In this document: positions 35,207 to 43,871 of the stretch, piece by piece
Position numbering within the stretch: the first letter of the stretch is position 1
Layout of the letters: the number at the start of each line of letters is the position of its first letter
NCBI RefSeq assembly: GCF_002217795.2
Contig: NZ_AP018823.1
Location: 1,426,001 to 1,490,000 of the forward strand
DNA: 64,000 nt
Direction of reading: 5' to 3'
Source: Aquitalea magnusonii
GTDB lineage: Bacteria > Pseudomonadota > Gammaproteobacteria > Burkholderiales > Chromobacteriaceae
Translations under genes and position numbers: made by a program
The notes under the pieces: generated by a model
What the model was told of the DNA's origin: nothing
Seen by the model: the letters and a program-made list of their open reading frames with translations, nothing else
The model's database searches: none

Positions 35207-36319
35207 TTATAGTCCGTGCAGGCTGGCCATCTCATCCAGCAACTGGCGCTGCAATTGCTGCATGGCGGCGCAGGGCTGCTGCTGGCGAATGAAGTCCAGC
35301 AGCGGGTCGACTACTTCGCTGCTAAGGCCCGACAGGGCTTCGATGGTGGCGAGGCCACAGAACGGCACATAGGCTTCGGCATAACCCCCTTCGTGCATCA
35401 GCACCAGCTTGCCGGCGCAGTGTTGCTGGGCAAACCTGCGCAGCAGGGTGGTCATCTGGCGGAAAGTATCGCTGTGGGCCAGCATGCGTGCCAGCGGGTC
35501 CACCGCATTGGCGTCAAAGCCGCAGGCGACGATGATCAACTGCGGCTGATAGCGTGCCAGTGCCGGCAGCACCATGAGCTGCATGGCGTACAGATAGGCG
35601 TCGTGGCCGCTGCCCGGTAACAGCGGAATATTGATATTGGCTCCCAGCCCGGCCCCTGTGCCGCGGTCTTCACTGCCGTTGTAGCCCGGCGGGAAGCAGC
35701 CATCCTGATGAATCGACATGGTGAGAACGTCCGGGCGCTGGTAGTAGATGGCCTGGGTGCCGTTGCCGTGGTGTACGTCCCAGTCCAGCACTGCCACCCG
35801 TTCGATGCCGTAGCGCGCCTTGGCCGCTTCGATGGCGACGGCGATATTGGACAGGAAGCAAAAGCCCATGGCGGCATCCGGCAGGCAGTGGTGGCCCGGC
35901 GGGCGGGTCAGCACATAGGCATTGGCCACCTCGCCGCGCCACACCGCATCCACGGCGGCGATGGCAAGGCCGGCAGACAGGCAGGCAATGTCATAGCTGC
36001 CCGGCCCGACCGGGGCTTGCGGGCCGAGTTCGCCACCACCGGCATCGCTGATGCGCTTGAATTCATCCAGATAGGCGGCGCCATGTACCCGCAGCAGGTC
36101 TTCACGGCTGGCCGGCGCGGCTGTGCATTGCCGCAACTGGCGGCTGATGCCGGCCACATCCAGCAGGTTTTTCAGCCGGCGCTTGGTTTCCGGCGATTCG
36201 GCATGGCCGGCGGCGGCTGGCGGCTGCACCCAGCCGCCCACCGGCAGCGTCAGTGCATGCAGGCCGGTGCTGTGCCACATGCACAGCTCATCAAAGTAAA
36301 AGGCGGTCGCGGATGTCAT
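35207..36319 (-). CDS. Histone-deacetylase-family amidohydrolase (class II-like)
   Basis: A 370-residue zinc deacetylase of the arginase/HDAC fold. The active-site pair lies in RPPGHHCLPDAAMGFCFLSN, the zinc ligands in VLDWDVHHGNGTQAIYY and IVACGFDANAVDPLARM, and the transition-state region near HEGGYAEAYVP. Bacterial members deacetylate polyamines, short amides or other acetylated small molecules rather than histones. It follows an MFS gene by only 15 bases on the same strand, so import or export of an acetylated compound may be linked with its hydrolysis (inference). Confidence 0.9.
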   Translation of the reverse strand: MTSATAFYFDELCMWHSTGLHALTLPVGGWVQPPAAAGHAESPETKRRLKNLLDVAGISRQLRQCTAAPASREDLLRVHGAAYLDEFKRISDAGGGELGPQAPVGPGSYDIACLSAGLAIAAVDAVWRGEVANAYVLTRPPGHHCLPDAAMGFCFLSNIAVAIEAAKARYGIERVAVLDWDVHHGNGTQAIYYQRPDVLTMSIHQDGCFPPGYNGSEDRGTGAGLGANINIPLLPGSGHDAYLYAMQLMVLPALARYQPQLIIVACGFDANAVDPLARMLAHSDTFRQMTTLLRRFAQQHCAGKLVLMHEGGYAEAYVPFCGLATIEALSGLSSEVVDPLLDFIRQQQPCAAMQQLQRQLLDEMASLHGL

Positions 36320-36334
36320 GGCTTCTCCTCGTTT

Positions 36335-37516
36335 TCAGGCGTGGGCAGGGGTGGGGCGGGGTGTTTGCAGCGCCAGCAACAGGGCCAGCGACAGGGCGGC
36401 CACCACCGTGGCCAGCAGTAGCAAGACATGCAGGCTGCCGCCATTGGCGGCGATCAGTTGACCGGCCAGCGCCGGGCCGATGGCCAGGCCGCCACCGATC
36501 ACCAGATTGGTGGCATTCATCAGCTTGCCGCTGTGGTCGATGTCGGCCAGCGTGGCCAGGATGAAGGGCAGGATGAAAGTCCAGCTGAACTTGAACAGCA
36601 GTGCTGCGGTGGCAAAGCGCGCCAGTGCCGGGTTATGCAGCAACAGCAGCATGGCCGCCATCATCATGGCAAAGCCGGCCAGCAGCAGTCGGGAGCGTGG
36701 CAGGCGGCGGCCAATCAGCGAGGCAGTACCGGCACCGGCCACACCCAGCAAGGTGGCGATGGCGAAGATATTGCCGCTTTGCTGTGGTGCAATGCCGGAT
36801 TGCACGGCAATCTGGCCGACAAAGGTCCACACCCCGCTCAGGCTGATGTAAAACGCCAGCGTGGCGATGATGCCCAGTGCGGCCCGGCCCCGGCGTGGGC
36901 CGGAAGCGGCTGGTGCGTGTGTTGGGGCTGCGCCTTGCTGGCCCTGGGGAAAACAGCGCGCCAGCGGTGCGCACAGCGTCATCAGCAAGGCGAGGCTGAT
37001 ATAACAGGCGGCAATGCCGAAGCGGGCAAACAGTGTGGGCATCACCAGCAGCCCCACGGCACCCAGTGCCAGTTGGCCCATCACCCACAAGCCATAAGCG
37101 CGGTCGGGGTTGGGTAGGGTGGCGGCAGCGGACAGGCACAGAATCATCAGCGAACCACCGGCCAGCGCACTGACAAAGCGCAAGCTCAGCAGCAGCGGAT
37201 AGCTGACGGTAATGGCTGACAGCAGGTTGGCCGCGATGAATACCAGCACCGCCAGCCAGGCGGCGCTACGCCAGTTGACGCGTGGCAGCCAGAACATGGC
37301 CGGCAGGGTGGCCAGGCTCATCGCCCCCAGTTCGGCGGAGAACAAGTTGCCGATAGCCACCGGCCCCAGTTGCAGCTGGCTGGCCAACTGGCTGGCGACG
37401 GCGGTGGCCATCATCAGCACGGCCGGGGCGATGGCGGCAAAACCGACAATGGCGGCCATGGCCGGACGCGCCTGGTGTGCCGGCGCGGCGAGCTTGGCGC
37501 TGGATAGTGTGTTCAT
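36335..37516 (-). CDS. MFS transporter, DHA1-like
   Basis: A 393-residue transporter with twelve predicted spans. The N-terminus has AAIVGFAAIAPAVLMMATAV and then GNLFSAELGAMSLATLPAMF; the A-like loops are weak (FWLPRVNWRS, IGRRLPRSRLLL). No sequence feature fixes the substrate. It is the upstream partner of the deacetylase gene and lies downstream of a chimeric outer-membrane remnant, so an ancestral operon probably held an outer-membrane channel, this carrier and the deacetylase. Confidence 0.85.
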   Translation of the reverse strand: MNTLSSAKLAAPAHQARPAMAAIVGFAAIAPAVLMMATAVASQLASQLQLGPVAIGNLFSAELGAMSLATLPAMFWLPRVNWRSAAWLAVLVFIAANLLSAITVSYPLLLSLRFVSALAGGSLMILCLSAAATLPNPDRAYGLWVMGQLALGAVGLLVMPTLFARFGIAACYISLALLMTLCAPLARCFPQGQQGAAPTHAPAASGPRRGRAALGIIATLAFYISLSGVWTFVGQIAVQSGIAPQQSGNIFAIATLLGVAGAGTASLIGRRLPRSRLLLAGFAMMMAAMLLLLHNPALARFATAALLFKFSWTFILPFILATLADIDHSGKLMNATNLVIGGGLAIGPALAGQLIAANGGSLHVLLLLATVVAALSLALLLALQTPRPTPAHA

Positions 37517-37573
37517 GGTTTTTCCTCGGTAGTGGGTGATCCGTCGGGCGGATGTTCTTGTCGGGTAGTCAGC

Positions 37574-38224
37574 TCAGAAAACATGTACCAGACGCAACAT
37601 GGCCTGGCTGCTGTCAAAGCTGTTGGTGGTGTGGGCATTGCGCGCCAGCATCAGCAGCAATTGGTCTTGCTTGCTGAGCCAGTGGCCCAGTTCGACGCCA
37701 AGCTGGGTACTGTTCTGCCGGGTGTCGGGCAGCTCCTGTCCATTCAGGCGCAAGGCCCCGCCACGGCTGTGGTACAGCCGCAGCGCGCCATAGGTGTCCG
37801 GCGTGAAGTCATAGGAGGCAAAGGCCTGCAGGCGGTACAAGGGCTGCTGTTGCAGGTTGTTGCCGAGATAGTTGTGGTTGTTGCCGTAGAACTGGGCTTC
37901 CAGCGAGGCCTCCAGCACCCAGTTTTTGCCTACGCCGCGGGTGTATTTGTAGAGAAAGGTGGCAGCCCAGCGGTTTGCTCCGGCGGAAACATCCGGGTGC
38001 CGGGCATCGTCATGCCCTTGCGGTGACAGGCCGGCGGGCAGGCCGGGGCCGGTCCACTGCGGCCACTCGGTCAGCAGCAGGTCGACAAAGCCGGGCTCGG
38101 CACAGTGCAGGGTGCCGTGCTGGTCGCACACTGCCATGGCCAGCCGTGGGCCGCCCAGGGTTTCGCGCAGCGCCTGCAGGGTGCGGATCTGGTTGATGGC
38201 CACGCTGGAGGCCAGGTGCGGCAT
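37574..38224 (-). pseudogene. Chimeric ORF: LuxR-regulator fragment joined to C-terminal half of a MetA-pathway-type outer-membrane protein
   Basis: One frame of about 216 codons joins two unrelated pieces. The first about 66 residues (SSVAINQIRTLQALRETLGG, MAVCDQHGTLHCAEPG, LLTEWPQWTGPGLP) look like the sensor part of a LuxR-type regulator that has lost its start and its HTH. From about position 38026 on (SPQGHDDARHP, AGANRWAATFLYKYTRGVGK, NWVLEASLEAQFYGNN) it matches the C-terminal half of the phenol MetA-pathway outer-membrane family, ending in a barrel strand closed by Phe. No signal peptide exists, so the barrel could not be exported. A deletion fused two genes in frame. Confidence 0.72.
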
Positions 38225-38250
38225 CAGGCAGTAGCAGCAGGGGGGCGGTG

Positions 38251-39147
38251 CTAAATGGCCGGGATTTCGTCCCACAGATGGGTGATGAAACCGGCCACCA
38301 GCGGCGAGCTGTCGCCCTCGCGGGTGGCAATGCCCATGGCCAGATACGCGCCCTCGTCGGTCAGCGGGATATAGCGCACCCCCGGCAACTGCACGCAGTT
38401 CAGTGGCGAGGGCAGGATGGCGATGCCAAGGCCGGCCGCCACCAGGCCCACCTGGGTGGTGGCCTCACCCGCTTCCTGGGTGATGCGTGGCTCGAAGCCC
38501 TTGGCCTCGCACAATTGGCGGATGACCGTGTGCAGGCCGGTACCGGCGCTGCGCGGATAGCTGATCATGCCCTCGTCGCGCAATTGCCCCAGCGACAGGC
38601 TGGGCTCACCTGCCAGCGGGTGGTTGCTGTTGATCACCACCAGCAGCGGGTCGCGCCGCAGCTCCTGCACCACTATCCGGTCTGCCGGAGACAGGCCGTT
38701 GAAACGCACGAAGCCGACATCGATATCCTGCTGCTGCAAGGCGGAAAACTGGTCGGTGGTGAACATTTCGCGCAAGGTCAGCCGCACTGCCGGGTAGTGC
38801 TGGCGATAGGCATGCAAGGCGGCGGGCAGGATGGGAGTGAGCGGCAGGGAGGAGGTAAAGCCGATGCGCAACTCGCCCACCTCGCCACGCGCGGCGCGTC
38901 TGGCCTGTTCGGCGGCCTCTTCGGTATCGGCCAGAATGCGCCGCGCGCGTTGCAGAAATTGCTGGCCGGCGGCGGTCAGTTCCACCTTGCGCTTTTCCCG
39001 CAGAAACAGGGCCACGCCCAGCTCGGCTTCCAGTGCCTGGATTTGCTGGGACAAGGGCGGCTGGGCGATGTGCAGGCGTTCGGCGGCGCGGGTGAAGTGC
39101 AGTTCTTCGGCAACCGTGACGAAATAACGCAGGTGGCGCAGTTCCAT
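38251..39147 (-). CDS. LysR-family regulator (BenM/CatR-like)
   Basis: A 298-residue LysR-type regulator. The HTH block is MELRHLRYFVTVAEELHFTR then AAERLHIAQPPLSQQIQALE; the effector domain starts with GELRIGFTSSLPLTPILPAA, typical of the group that senses aromatic or organic acids. It is divergent from an MFS gene with about 100 bases between them, the usual arrangement for LysR control, and AT-rich sequence just before its start fits overlapping promoters. It also precedes the chimeric remnant and the MFS/deacetylase pair on its own strand. Confidence 0.93.
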   Translation of the reverse strand: MELRHLRYFVTVAEELHFTRAAERLHIAQPPLSQQIQALEAELGVALFLREKRKVELTAAGQQFLQRARRILADTEEAAEQARRAARGEVGELRIGFTSSLPLTPILPAALHAYRQHYPAVRLTLREMFTTDQFSALQQQDIDVGFVRFNGLSPADRIVVQELRRDPLLVVINSNHPLAGEPSLSLGQLRDEGMISYPRSAGTGLHTVIRQLCEAKGFEPRITQEAGEATTQVGLVAAGLGIAILPSPLNCVQLPGVRYIPLTDEGAYLAMGIATREGDSSPLVAGFITHLWDEIPAI

Positions 39148-39248
39148 ATTGATACTTTTAAAGTATTAATAATTGAATAAAGATATATTGGACTGCTGTT
39201 TTGTCAAGGGCTAAGCTCGAATCCTGTATCACTGCTACCGGTTTCATC

Positions 39249-40517
39249 ATGCCTCCCGATTCTGCTTCCTGTGCTGCTACGCTACATGCAGGCCCTGCTT
39301 CTGCACAGGAGAACACCATTTCCCCCAGCGCCCGCCTGCAAGCCGGTTCGCCCGCCTTTCGCGCTACTGCGCGTGCCATGTTTGTCGGCGGCTTCTGCAC
39401 CTTTTCCATGCTGTACAGCATGCAGCCGCTGATGCCGATGTTTGCGCAAGACTTTGCCCTGAGCCCGGCTGCCGCCAGCAGCGTGCTGTCGGTGCCCACC
39501 ACCGGCCTGGCGCTGGCGCTGATTCCGGCCAGCTTTCTGGCAGACAAGGTGGGGCGCAAGCCGGTGATGAATATCGCGCTGAGCCTGGCCGCGCTGCTGA
39601 TGCTGCTGGCGGCTTTTGCCCCCGGCTTTCAGCAGTTTCTCTATCTGCGTGCCATTTTCGGGGTGGTGCTGGCCGGTTTGCCGGCCGTGGCCATGGCCTA
39701 TCTGAGCGAAGAAGTGGAGCCCTTGTCACTGGGCCATTCCATCGGCCTGTATATCGCCGGTAATGCGCTGGGCGGTATGAGCGGGCGCTTTCTGGCCGCG
39801 GTGATTGCCGACCACTTTGGCTGGCGCGCAGCGGTGCTGGCGCTGGCCGTGCTGGGCCTTGCCGGTGCCATCGAGTTCTGGCGCAGCCTGCCGGATTCGC
39901 GCCATTTCAAGCCGGTGCCATTGAATATGGCCGAACTGCGGCGGGACGTGGGCAGCCATTTTGCCGACGGCGGCCTGCCCTGGTTGTTCCTGTCAGCCTT
40001 CCTGTTCATGGGCTGCTTTGTCAGCCTGTACAATTACCTGGGTTTCCGCTTGCTGGCCGCACCGTTCAACCTGAGCCACAGCGTGCTGGGCTTTGTGTTC
40101 TCGCTGTACATGGTGGGCATCTGGGCCTCGGCCTGGGTGGGGCGCATGGCCGACCGCTTTGGCCGTCGCAATATGTTGTGGCTGATGGTGGTGCTGATGG
40201 CCGCCGGGCTGGTGTGTACGCTGGCGGATTCGCTGTGGCTGATGGTGCCGGGCATTGCGCTGTTTACCTTCGGCTTTTTCGGTGGCCATTCGGTGGCCAG
40301 CAGTTGGATTGGCCGTCGTGCGCAACGCGGCAAGGCGCTGGCCTCGGCGTTTTACCTCACTGCCTATTATCTGGGTTCCAGTGTGGTGGGTTCCTTCTCC
40401 GGCCTGCTGTGGGGTATGGGCAAATGGAATGGTGTGGCGGCGATGATTGCGCTGGGCTTGCTGGCACTGCTGCTGATTGCCCTGCGGCTGCGCAAGCTGG
40501 AGCCGCTGGCGGTTTAG
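39249..40517 (+). CDS. MFS transporter (YnfM-like)
   Basis: A 422-residue MFS protein, close in length to E. coli YnfM. A non-conserved 55-residue N-terminal segment precedes the first span, MFVGGFCTFSMLYSMQPLMP. Further marks are FLADKVGRKPVMNIALSLAA, the AVAMAYLSEEVEP block, and ASSWIGRRAQRGKALASAFY in the second half. An in-frame TTG sixteen codons upstream is less likely than the ATG. It is the probable target of the divergent LysR regulator. Substrate unknown; the family exports small organic compounds. Confidence 0.88.
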   Translation: MPPDSASCAATLHAGPASAQENTISPSARLQAGSPAFRATARAMFVGGFCTFSMLYSMQPLMPMFAQDFALSPAAASSVLSVPTTGLALALIPASFLADKVGRKPVMNIALSLAALLMLLAAFAPGFQQFLYLRAIFGVVLAGLPAVAMAYLSEEVEPLSLGHSIGLYIAGNALGGMSGRFLAAVIADHFGWRAAVLALAVLGLAGAIEFWRSLPDSRHFKPVPLNMAELRRDVGSHFADGGLPWLFLSAFLFMGCFVSLYNYLGFRLLAAPFNLSHSVLGFVFSLYMVGIWASAWVGRMADRFGRRNMLWLMVVLMAAGLVCTLADSLWLMVPGIALFTFGFFGGHSVASSWIGRRAQRGKALASAFYLTAYYLGSSVVGSFSGLLWGMGKWNGVAAMIALGLLALLLIALRLRKLEPLAV

Positions 40518-40539
40518 TTTCCAGACAGTGCCAGCCATG

Positions 40540-40572
40540 AAAAACGCCGTGGACAATATCTACGGCGTTTTT
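40540..40572. terminator. Bidirectional terminator between MFS and adhesin genes
   Basis: AAAAACGCCGT / ACGGCGTTTTT around an eleven-base loop, with T-runs on both strands. Its first 15 bases, from AAAACGCCG, recur in the terminator on the other side of the adhesin gene. Confidence 0.88.
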
Positions 40573-40585
40573 CATGACGGAGTGA

Positions 40586-41653
40586 TTATTGGTAAGAGAA
40601 AGTATAGGTGGCAATGGCGGTTAAGCTTCCTGGTGTGATTGGGCCTGTCCGGATAAGTCTTGCCGTGAGTGGAATGGACTGGGTACCCGAGAGATTGTTA
40701 AATACAAGAAATTGATTTGCTGTACCAGGATTGGCAGAGTCAGGCCCGAATTTGACCAAGCTGCCATCTGCTTTGGTAATTTGCACGGCAACGCCCTTTG
40801 CTATTGAGCTGGGGACTAATGACAATCTATCGCTTCGGTTTGCTGTATTGGTATTGTCAGTCATTACCATGTAAGTGTTAATTCCACCAGGGCAGGTGAG
40901 CGAGATATTGAAATTGCTTGGCGTGGATGTGCTGCCGACAGCGCTTAGCTTGGTGATGTCTATCGAAGGAAGAGTAACGAAAATATTGTTGGTATTGACA
41001 GTGCAGGTAGCGGCGGTCACTGTCAAGGTTGCGCTCTTCAAGAAGATCGGGCTGGATCCTGCGGCAAGAACCGTAGGGCCATCACGCATTTGAATTGTTC
41101 CAATTTGTTGACTGGGAATATTGGTGATGCCACTCTTTAATGGACCTGTGATGACATAGCGGAATAGATATTTTACACCCAGGGTTTTACCACCATCAGT
41201 AGTGGAGAACATTTGTAGTGCTGTACTTCCTAATGGCGTCAAGACTTTGTTTGGATCGGCTGCGCCAAGAATATAACCAATGCCTTGTGCTCCTGTAGGG
41301 AATACCGGATAGGTTACTCCATTTAGTGTGTAGGTAAAGCCATTTAGCGGTGTTTTGCTGGAAATTATCCAAGTTTGAGGGTTGTGTGAATCTGATGAGA
41401 TATAGGTGATGCCGGGGCATGAAAAGAAAGAATAGTCTGTCGCAGAGTCTGACCAACTGGCAAGTGAAGTTCCTGGACTCAATGTATTCGCGGGGCCACT
41501 CCAACTTATGGAGCTGTTGTTGATATTTAATGTTTTGTAAACCAGGTTTCGCCAGGAAGGTCCTGTGGGATCGTAGCACATTACATTGGCGGCGATGTTT
41601 TTGCTTGTGGAAAGTAAAAATAATGCAATGAATATTTTTGACATTAATTTCAT
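40586..41653 (-). CDS. Orphan fimbrial adhesin / two-domain pilin-like protein
   Basis: A 355-residue exported protein. A signal peptide (MSKIFIALFLLSTSKNIAAN) is followed by an N-terminal domain of about 180 residues rich in Ser, Thr, Asn and aromatic residues with two cysteines (VMCYDPTGPSW, YSFFSCPGITY), then a C-terminal pilin-like domain beginning about ATCTVNTNNIFVTLPSIDIT and holding LTCPGGINTY, and a last strand TYTFSYQ with the penultimate aromatic residue of chaperone-usher subunits. This is the layout of a FimH-like tip adhesin. No chaperone, usher or major pilin gene lies in the window. Its AT-rich codon use differs sharply from the genes on both sides, indicating horizontal origin. 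Confidence 0.8.
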   Translation of the reverse strand: MKLMSKIFIALFLLSTSKNIAANVMCYDPTGPSWRNLVYKTLNINNSSISWSGPANTLSPGTSLASWSDSATDYSFFSCPGITYISSDSHNPQTWIISSKTPLNGFTYTLNGVTYPVFPTGAQGIGYILGAADPNKVLTPLGSTALQMFSTTDGGKTLGVKYLFRYVITGPLKSGITNIPSQQIGTIQMRDGPTVLAAGSSPIFLKSATLTVTAATCTVNTNNIFVTLPSIDITKLSAVGSTSTPSNFNISLTCPGGINTYMVMTDNTNTANRSDRLSLVPSSIAKGVAVQITKADGSLVKFGPDSANPGTANQFLVFNNLSGTQSIPLTARLIRTGPITPGSLTAIATYTFSYQ

Positions 41654-41782
41654 GAAAAATTGATCCTCGATTTTTATGAAATCATTGTAGATTTATCGCC
41701 GGGAAGAAATTTATTATTTTTACATGTATTATTCTTGCATGTAATGCAGAATTTTCTGTACGTATAGTTTTGTGGAGTATAA

Positions 41783-41818
41783 ACAAAACGCCGTGGACAC
41801 AATGCCACGGCGTTTTGT
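41783..41818. terminator. Strong bidirectional terminator downstream of sdaA
   Basis: ACAAAACGCCGTGG / CCACGGCGTTTTGT, a perfect 14-base stem with an eight-base loop and T-rich flanks on both sides; it ends sdaA on the minus strand about 30 bases past the stop. Confidence 0.88.
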
Positions 41819-41847
41819 GTTTTGGCCCGCAGGCCAAGGTGCGGGTA

Positions 41848-43248
41848 TCAGCACTCCACTACGTTGACCGGTACTTCGATCACATTGATGGCCAGGCCGC
41901 CACGTGCGGTTTCCTTGTACTTGGTGCTCATGTCGCGGCCAGTGTCGCGCATGGTCTTGATTACGCGGTCCAGCGACACGCAGTGCTGGCCGTCGCCGCG
42001 CAAGGCCATGCGCGCGGCATTGATGGCCTTGATTGAGGCCATGGCATTGCGCTCGATGCACGGCACTTGCACCAGGCCGCCCACCGGGTCGCAGGTGAGG
42101 CCCAGATTGTGTTCCATGCCGATTTCCGCCGCGTTTTCCACTTGTTCCGGCGTGCCGCCCATCACCTCGGCCAGCGCACCGGCCGCCATCGAGCAGGCCG
42201 AGCCCACCTCGCCCTGGCAGCCTACTTCGGCACCGGAGATGGAGGCATTGAGCTTGAACAGGATGCCGATGGCACCGGCGGTCAGCAGGTAGCGCACGAT
42301 GCCGTCTTCGCTGGCACCCGGCACAAAGCGGGCGTAGTAATGCATCACCGCCGGGATGATGCCGGCGGCACCGTTGGTGGGAGCCGTCACCACACGGCCA
42401 CCGGCGGCGTTTTCTTCGTTCACCGCCAGTGCGTACAGATTCACCCAGTCCATCACCGTCAGCGGGTCGCGCAGCGCGGCTTCCGGTGCGGCCAGCAGCT
42501 TCTGGTACATGTCGGCGGCGCGGCGTTTTACCTTCATGCCGCCGGGCAGGGTGCCTTCGCGCTGGCAGCCGCGTTTGACACAGGCTTGCATCACGCCCCA
42601 GATGGTGAGCAGGTCGCGGCGCACTTCTTGCTCGCTGCGCCAGGCCAGTTCGTTTTCCAGCATGATCTGGCTGATGCTCTTGCCCTGTTCCTTGCACAGT
42701 GCCAGCAGTTCGGCGGCGGTATTGAACTGGTGTTTGAGTTCGGTAACGCCCGGCGGGGTAAAACCGGCTTCGATGGCCGCTTCATCCACCACAAAGCCAC
42801 CGCCTACCGAATAGTAGGCGCGCTTGGACAGGCTGTTGCCGTCGGCGTCGAAGGCTTCAAAAATCATGCCGTTGGGGTGGTAGGGCAGGGTTTTGCGCTT
42901 GTGCAGGATCAGGTCGTCCGGCTCATTGAAGGCAATGGCCTGCGTGCCCAGCAGCTTCAACTGTTTTTCGCGGCGGATGGTGGCCAGGATATCCGGCACG
43001 GCGTCGGTATCCACCATGTCGGGCAGTTCGCCCGCCAGGCCCAGCAATACTGCAGTGTCCGAACCGTGGCCCTTGCCGGTGGCACCCAGTGAGCCATACA
43101 TCTCGCTGCGCACGCGGCGGGTGGCTGTCAGCAGGCCGTCTTTTTCCAGCCGGGCGACAAACTGGCGCGCGGCGCGCATCGGGCCGACGGTGTGGGAGCT
43201 GGACGGGCCGATACCAATCTTGAACAGGTCAAAAACACTGATTGCCAT
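41848..43248 (-). CDS. sdaA: L-serine ammonia-lyase (iron-sulfur, single-chain)
   Basis: A 466-residue L-serine dehydratase converting serine to pyruvate and ammonia. The N-terminal beta domain shows [20 protein letters not shown], the [20 protein letters not shown] block and [20 protein letters not shown]; the C-terminal alpha domain shows [40 protein letters not shown] and [20 protein letters not shown], containing the cysteines for the 4Fe-4S cluster. Length and motifs fit the fused SdaA/SdaB enzymes of Gram-negative bacteria. It lies about 290 bases behind a tandem glycine riboswitch, which links serine breakdown to glycine excess (glycine is turned to serine by GlyA). Confidence 0.96.
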   Translation of the reverse strand: MAISVFDLFKIGIGPSSSHTVGPMRAARQFVARLEKDGLLTATRRVRSEMYGSLGATGKGHGSDTAVLLGLAGELPDMVDTDAVPDILATIRREKQLKLLGTQAIAFNEPDDLILHKRKTLPYHPNGMIFEAFDADGNSLSKRAYYSVGGGFVVDEAAIEAGFTPPGVTELKHQFNTAAELLALCKEQGKSISQIMLENELAWRSEQEVRRDLLTIWGVMQACVKRGCQREGTLPGGMKVKRRAADMYQKLLAAPEAALRDPLTVMDWVNLYALAVNEENAAGGRVVTAPTNGAAGIIPAVMHYYARFVPGASEDGIVRYLLTAGAIGILFKLNASISGAEVGCQGEVGSACSMAAGALAEVMGGTPEQVENAAEIGMEHNLGLTCDPVGGLVQVPCIERNAMASIKAINAARMALRGDGQHCVSLDRVIKTMRDTGRDMSTKYKETARGGLAINVIEVPVNVVEC

Positions 43249-43540
43249 GATGTTCTCTTGTCTGATGCAGGCAGTCCGCCGCGCGGGCCGCCGGTGTTGC
43301 GGGTAGGGGGCTGTCGTCTGCGGGGAGACAGCCTGTGTGTCATACCTTAGCGTGTCATGCTTGCTGCAGGCTGACTGTTCTGCTTCCGGCCATCAGGCGT
43401 CGTGAAGCGTCAAGTTGCTTGCGGGGGGCCAGACAGGCGTGGGTCTGTGGCGGCAGGCGGGCGGGCCGAAGCAGGCAGGGACCGTCGCTTGCCAGCCCAC
43501 CGGGCAAACCTGCCCTGGCAGACTTCACGCGGCGCAGCCC

Positions 43541-43722
43541 CCTCTGTCCTTTTGCCTGAGAGATTGTGATCGCGGGGCGATCTTCCTTCGGCGAGACCGC
43601 AGGGCAGATGCCCGGGTCTTCTCTCCAGAGAGCCAGACGATGGTGCAGTTCTTTTGCCTGAGAGTTTCTGGGGCGATACCCCTTCGGCGTCACCGCTGGG
43701 GTGATCTCTCCTGCGCCATCCA
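43541..43722 (-). promoter_or_regulatory. Tandem glycine riboswitch upstream of sdaA
   Basis: Read on the minus strand, two glycine aptamers follow each other. Aptamer 1 (about 43717-43645) has GGAGAGAUC, GCCGAAGGGGUAUCGCCCC and CUCUCAGGCAAAAG; aptamer 2 (about 43632-43541) has CUCUGGAGAGAAGACCC, CGCCGAAGGAAGAUCGC and CUCUCAGGCAAAAGGACAGAGG split in two blocks. These are the conserved family elements, and the two domains are separated by a short linker as in the cooperative tandem class. The target by position is sdaA. No terminator hairpin with a U-run is visible in the following leader, so control may be translational or use another platform. Confidence 0.93.
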
Positions 43723-43737
43723 GTACGGCTGGCTGGC

Positions 43738-43766
43738 ACTGTAGATAAGCCGGGAATGGCTGTCAA
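43738..43766 (-). promoter_or_regulatory. Sigma-70 promoter of the riboswitch/sdaA transcript
   Basis: On the minus strand TTGACA, a perfect -35 box, is followed after exactly 17 bases by TACAGT, a 4/6 match to the -10 box. The predicted start lies about ten bases before the first aptamer, just where a riboswitch transcript should begin. Confidence 0.78.
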
Positions 43767-43871
43767 CGCCAATATTGACGCGGGTTTTGATGTGCGCTTG
43801 CAGCATGCGGCGGGCAAATGCAAAAAGCCGCCTGCAAGCTGCATGGCGGCTGGAAGTGGCGGCGTAGAAAA

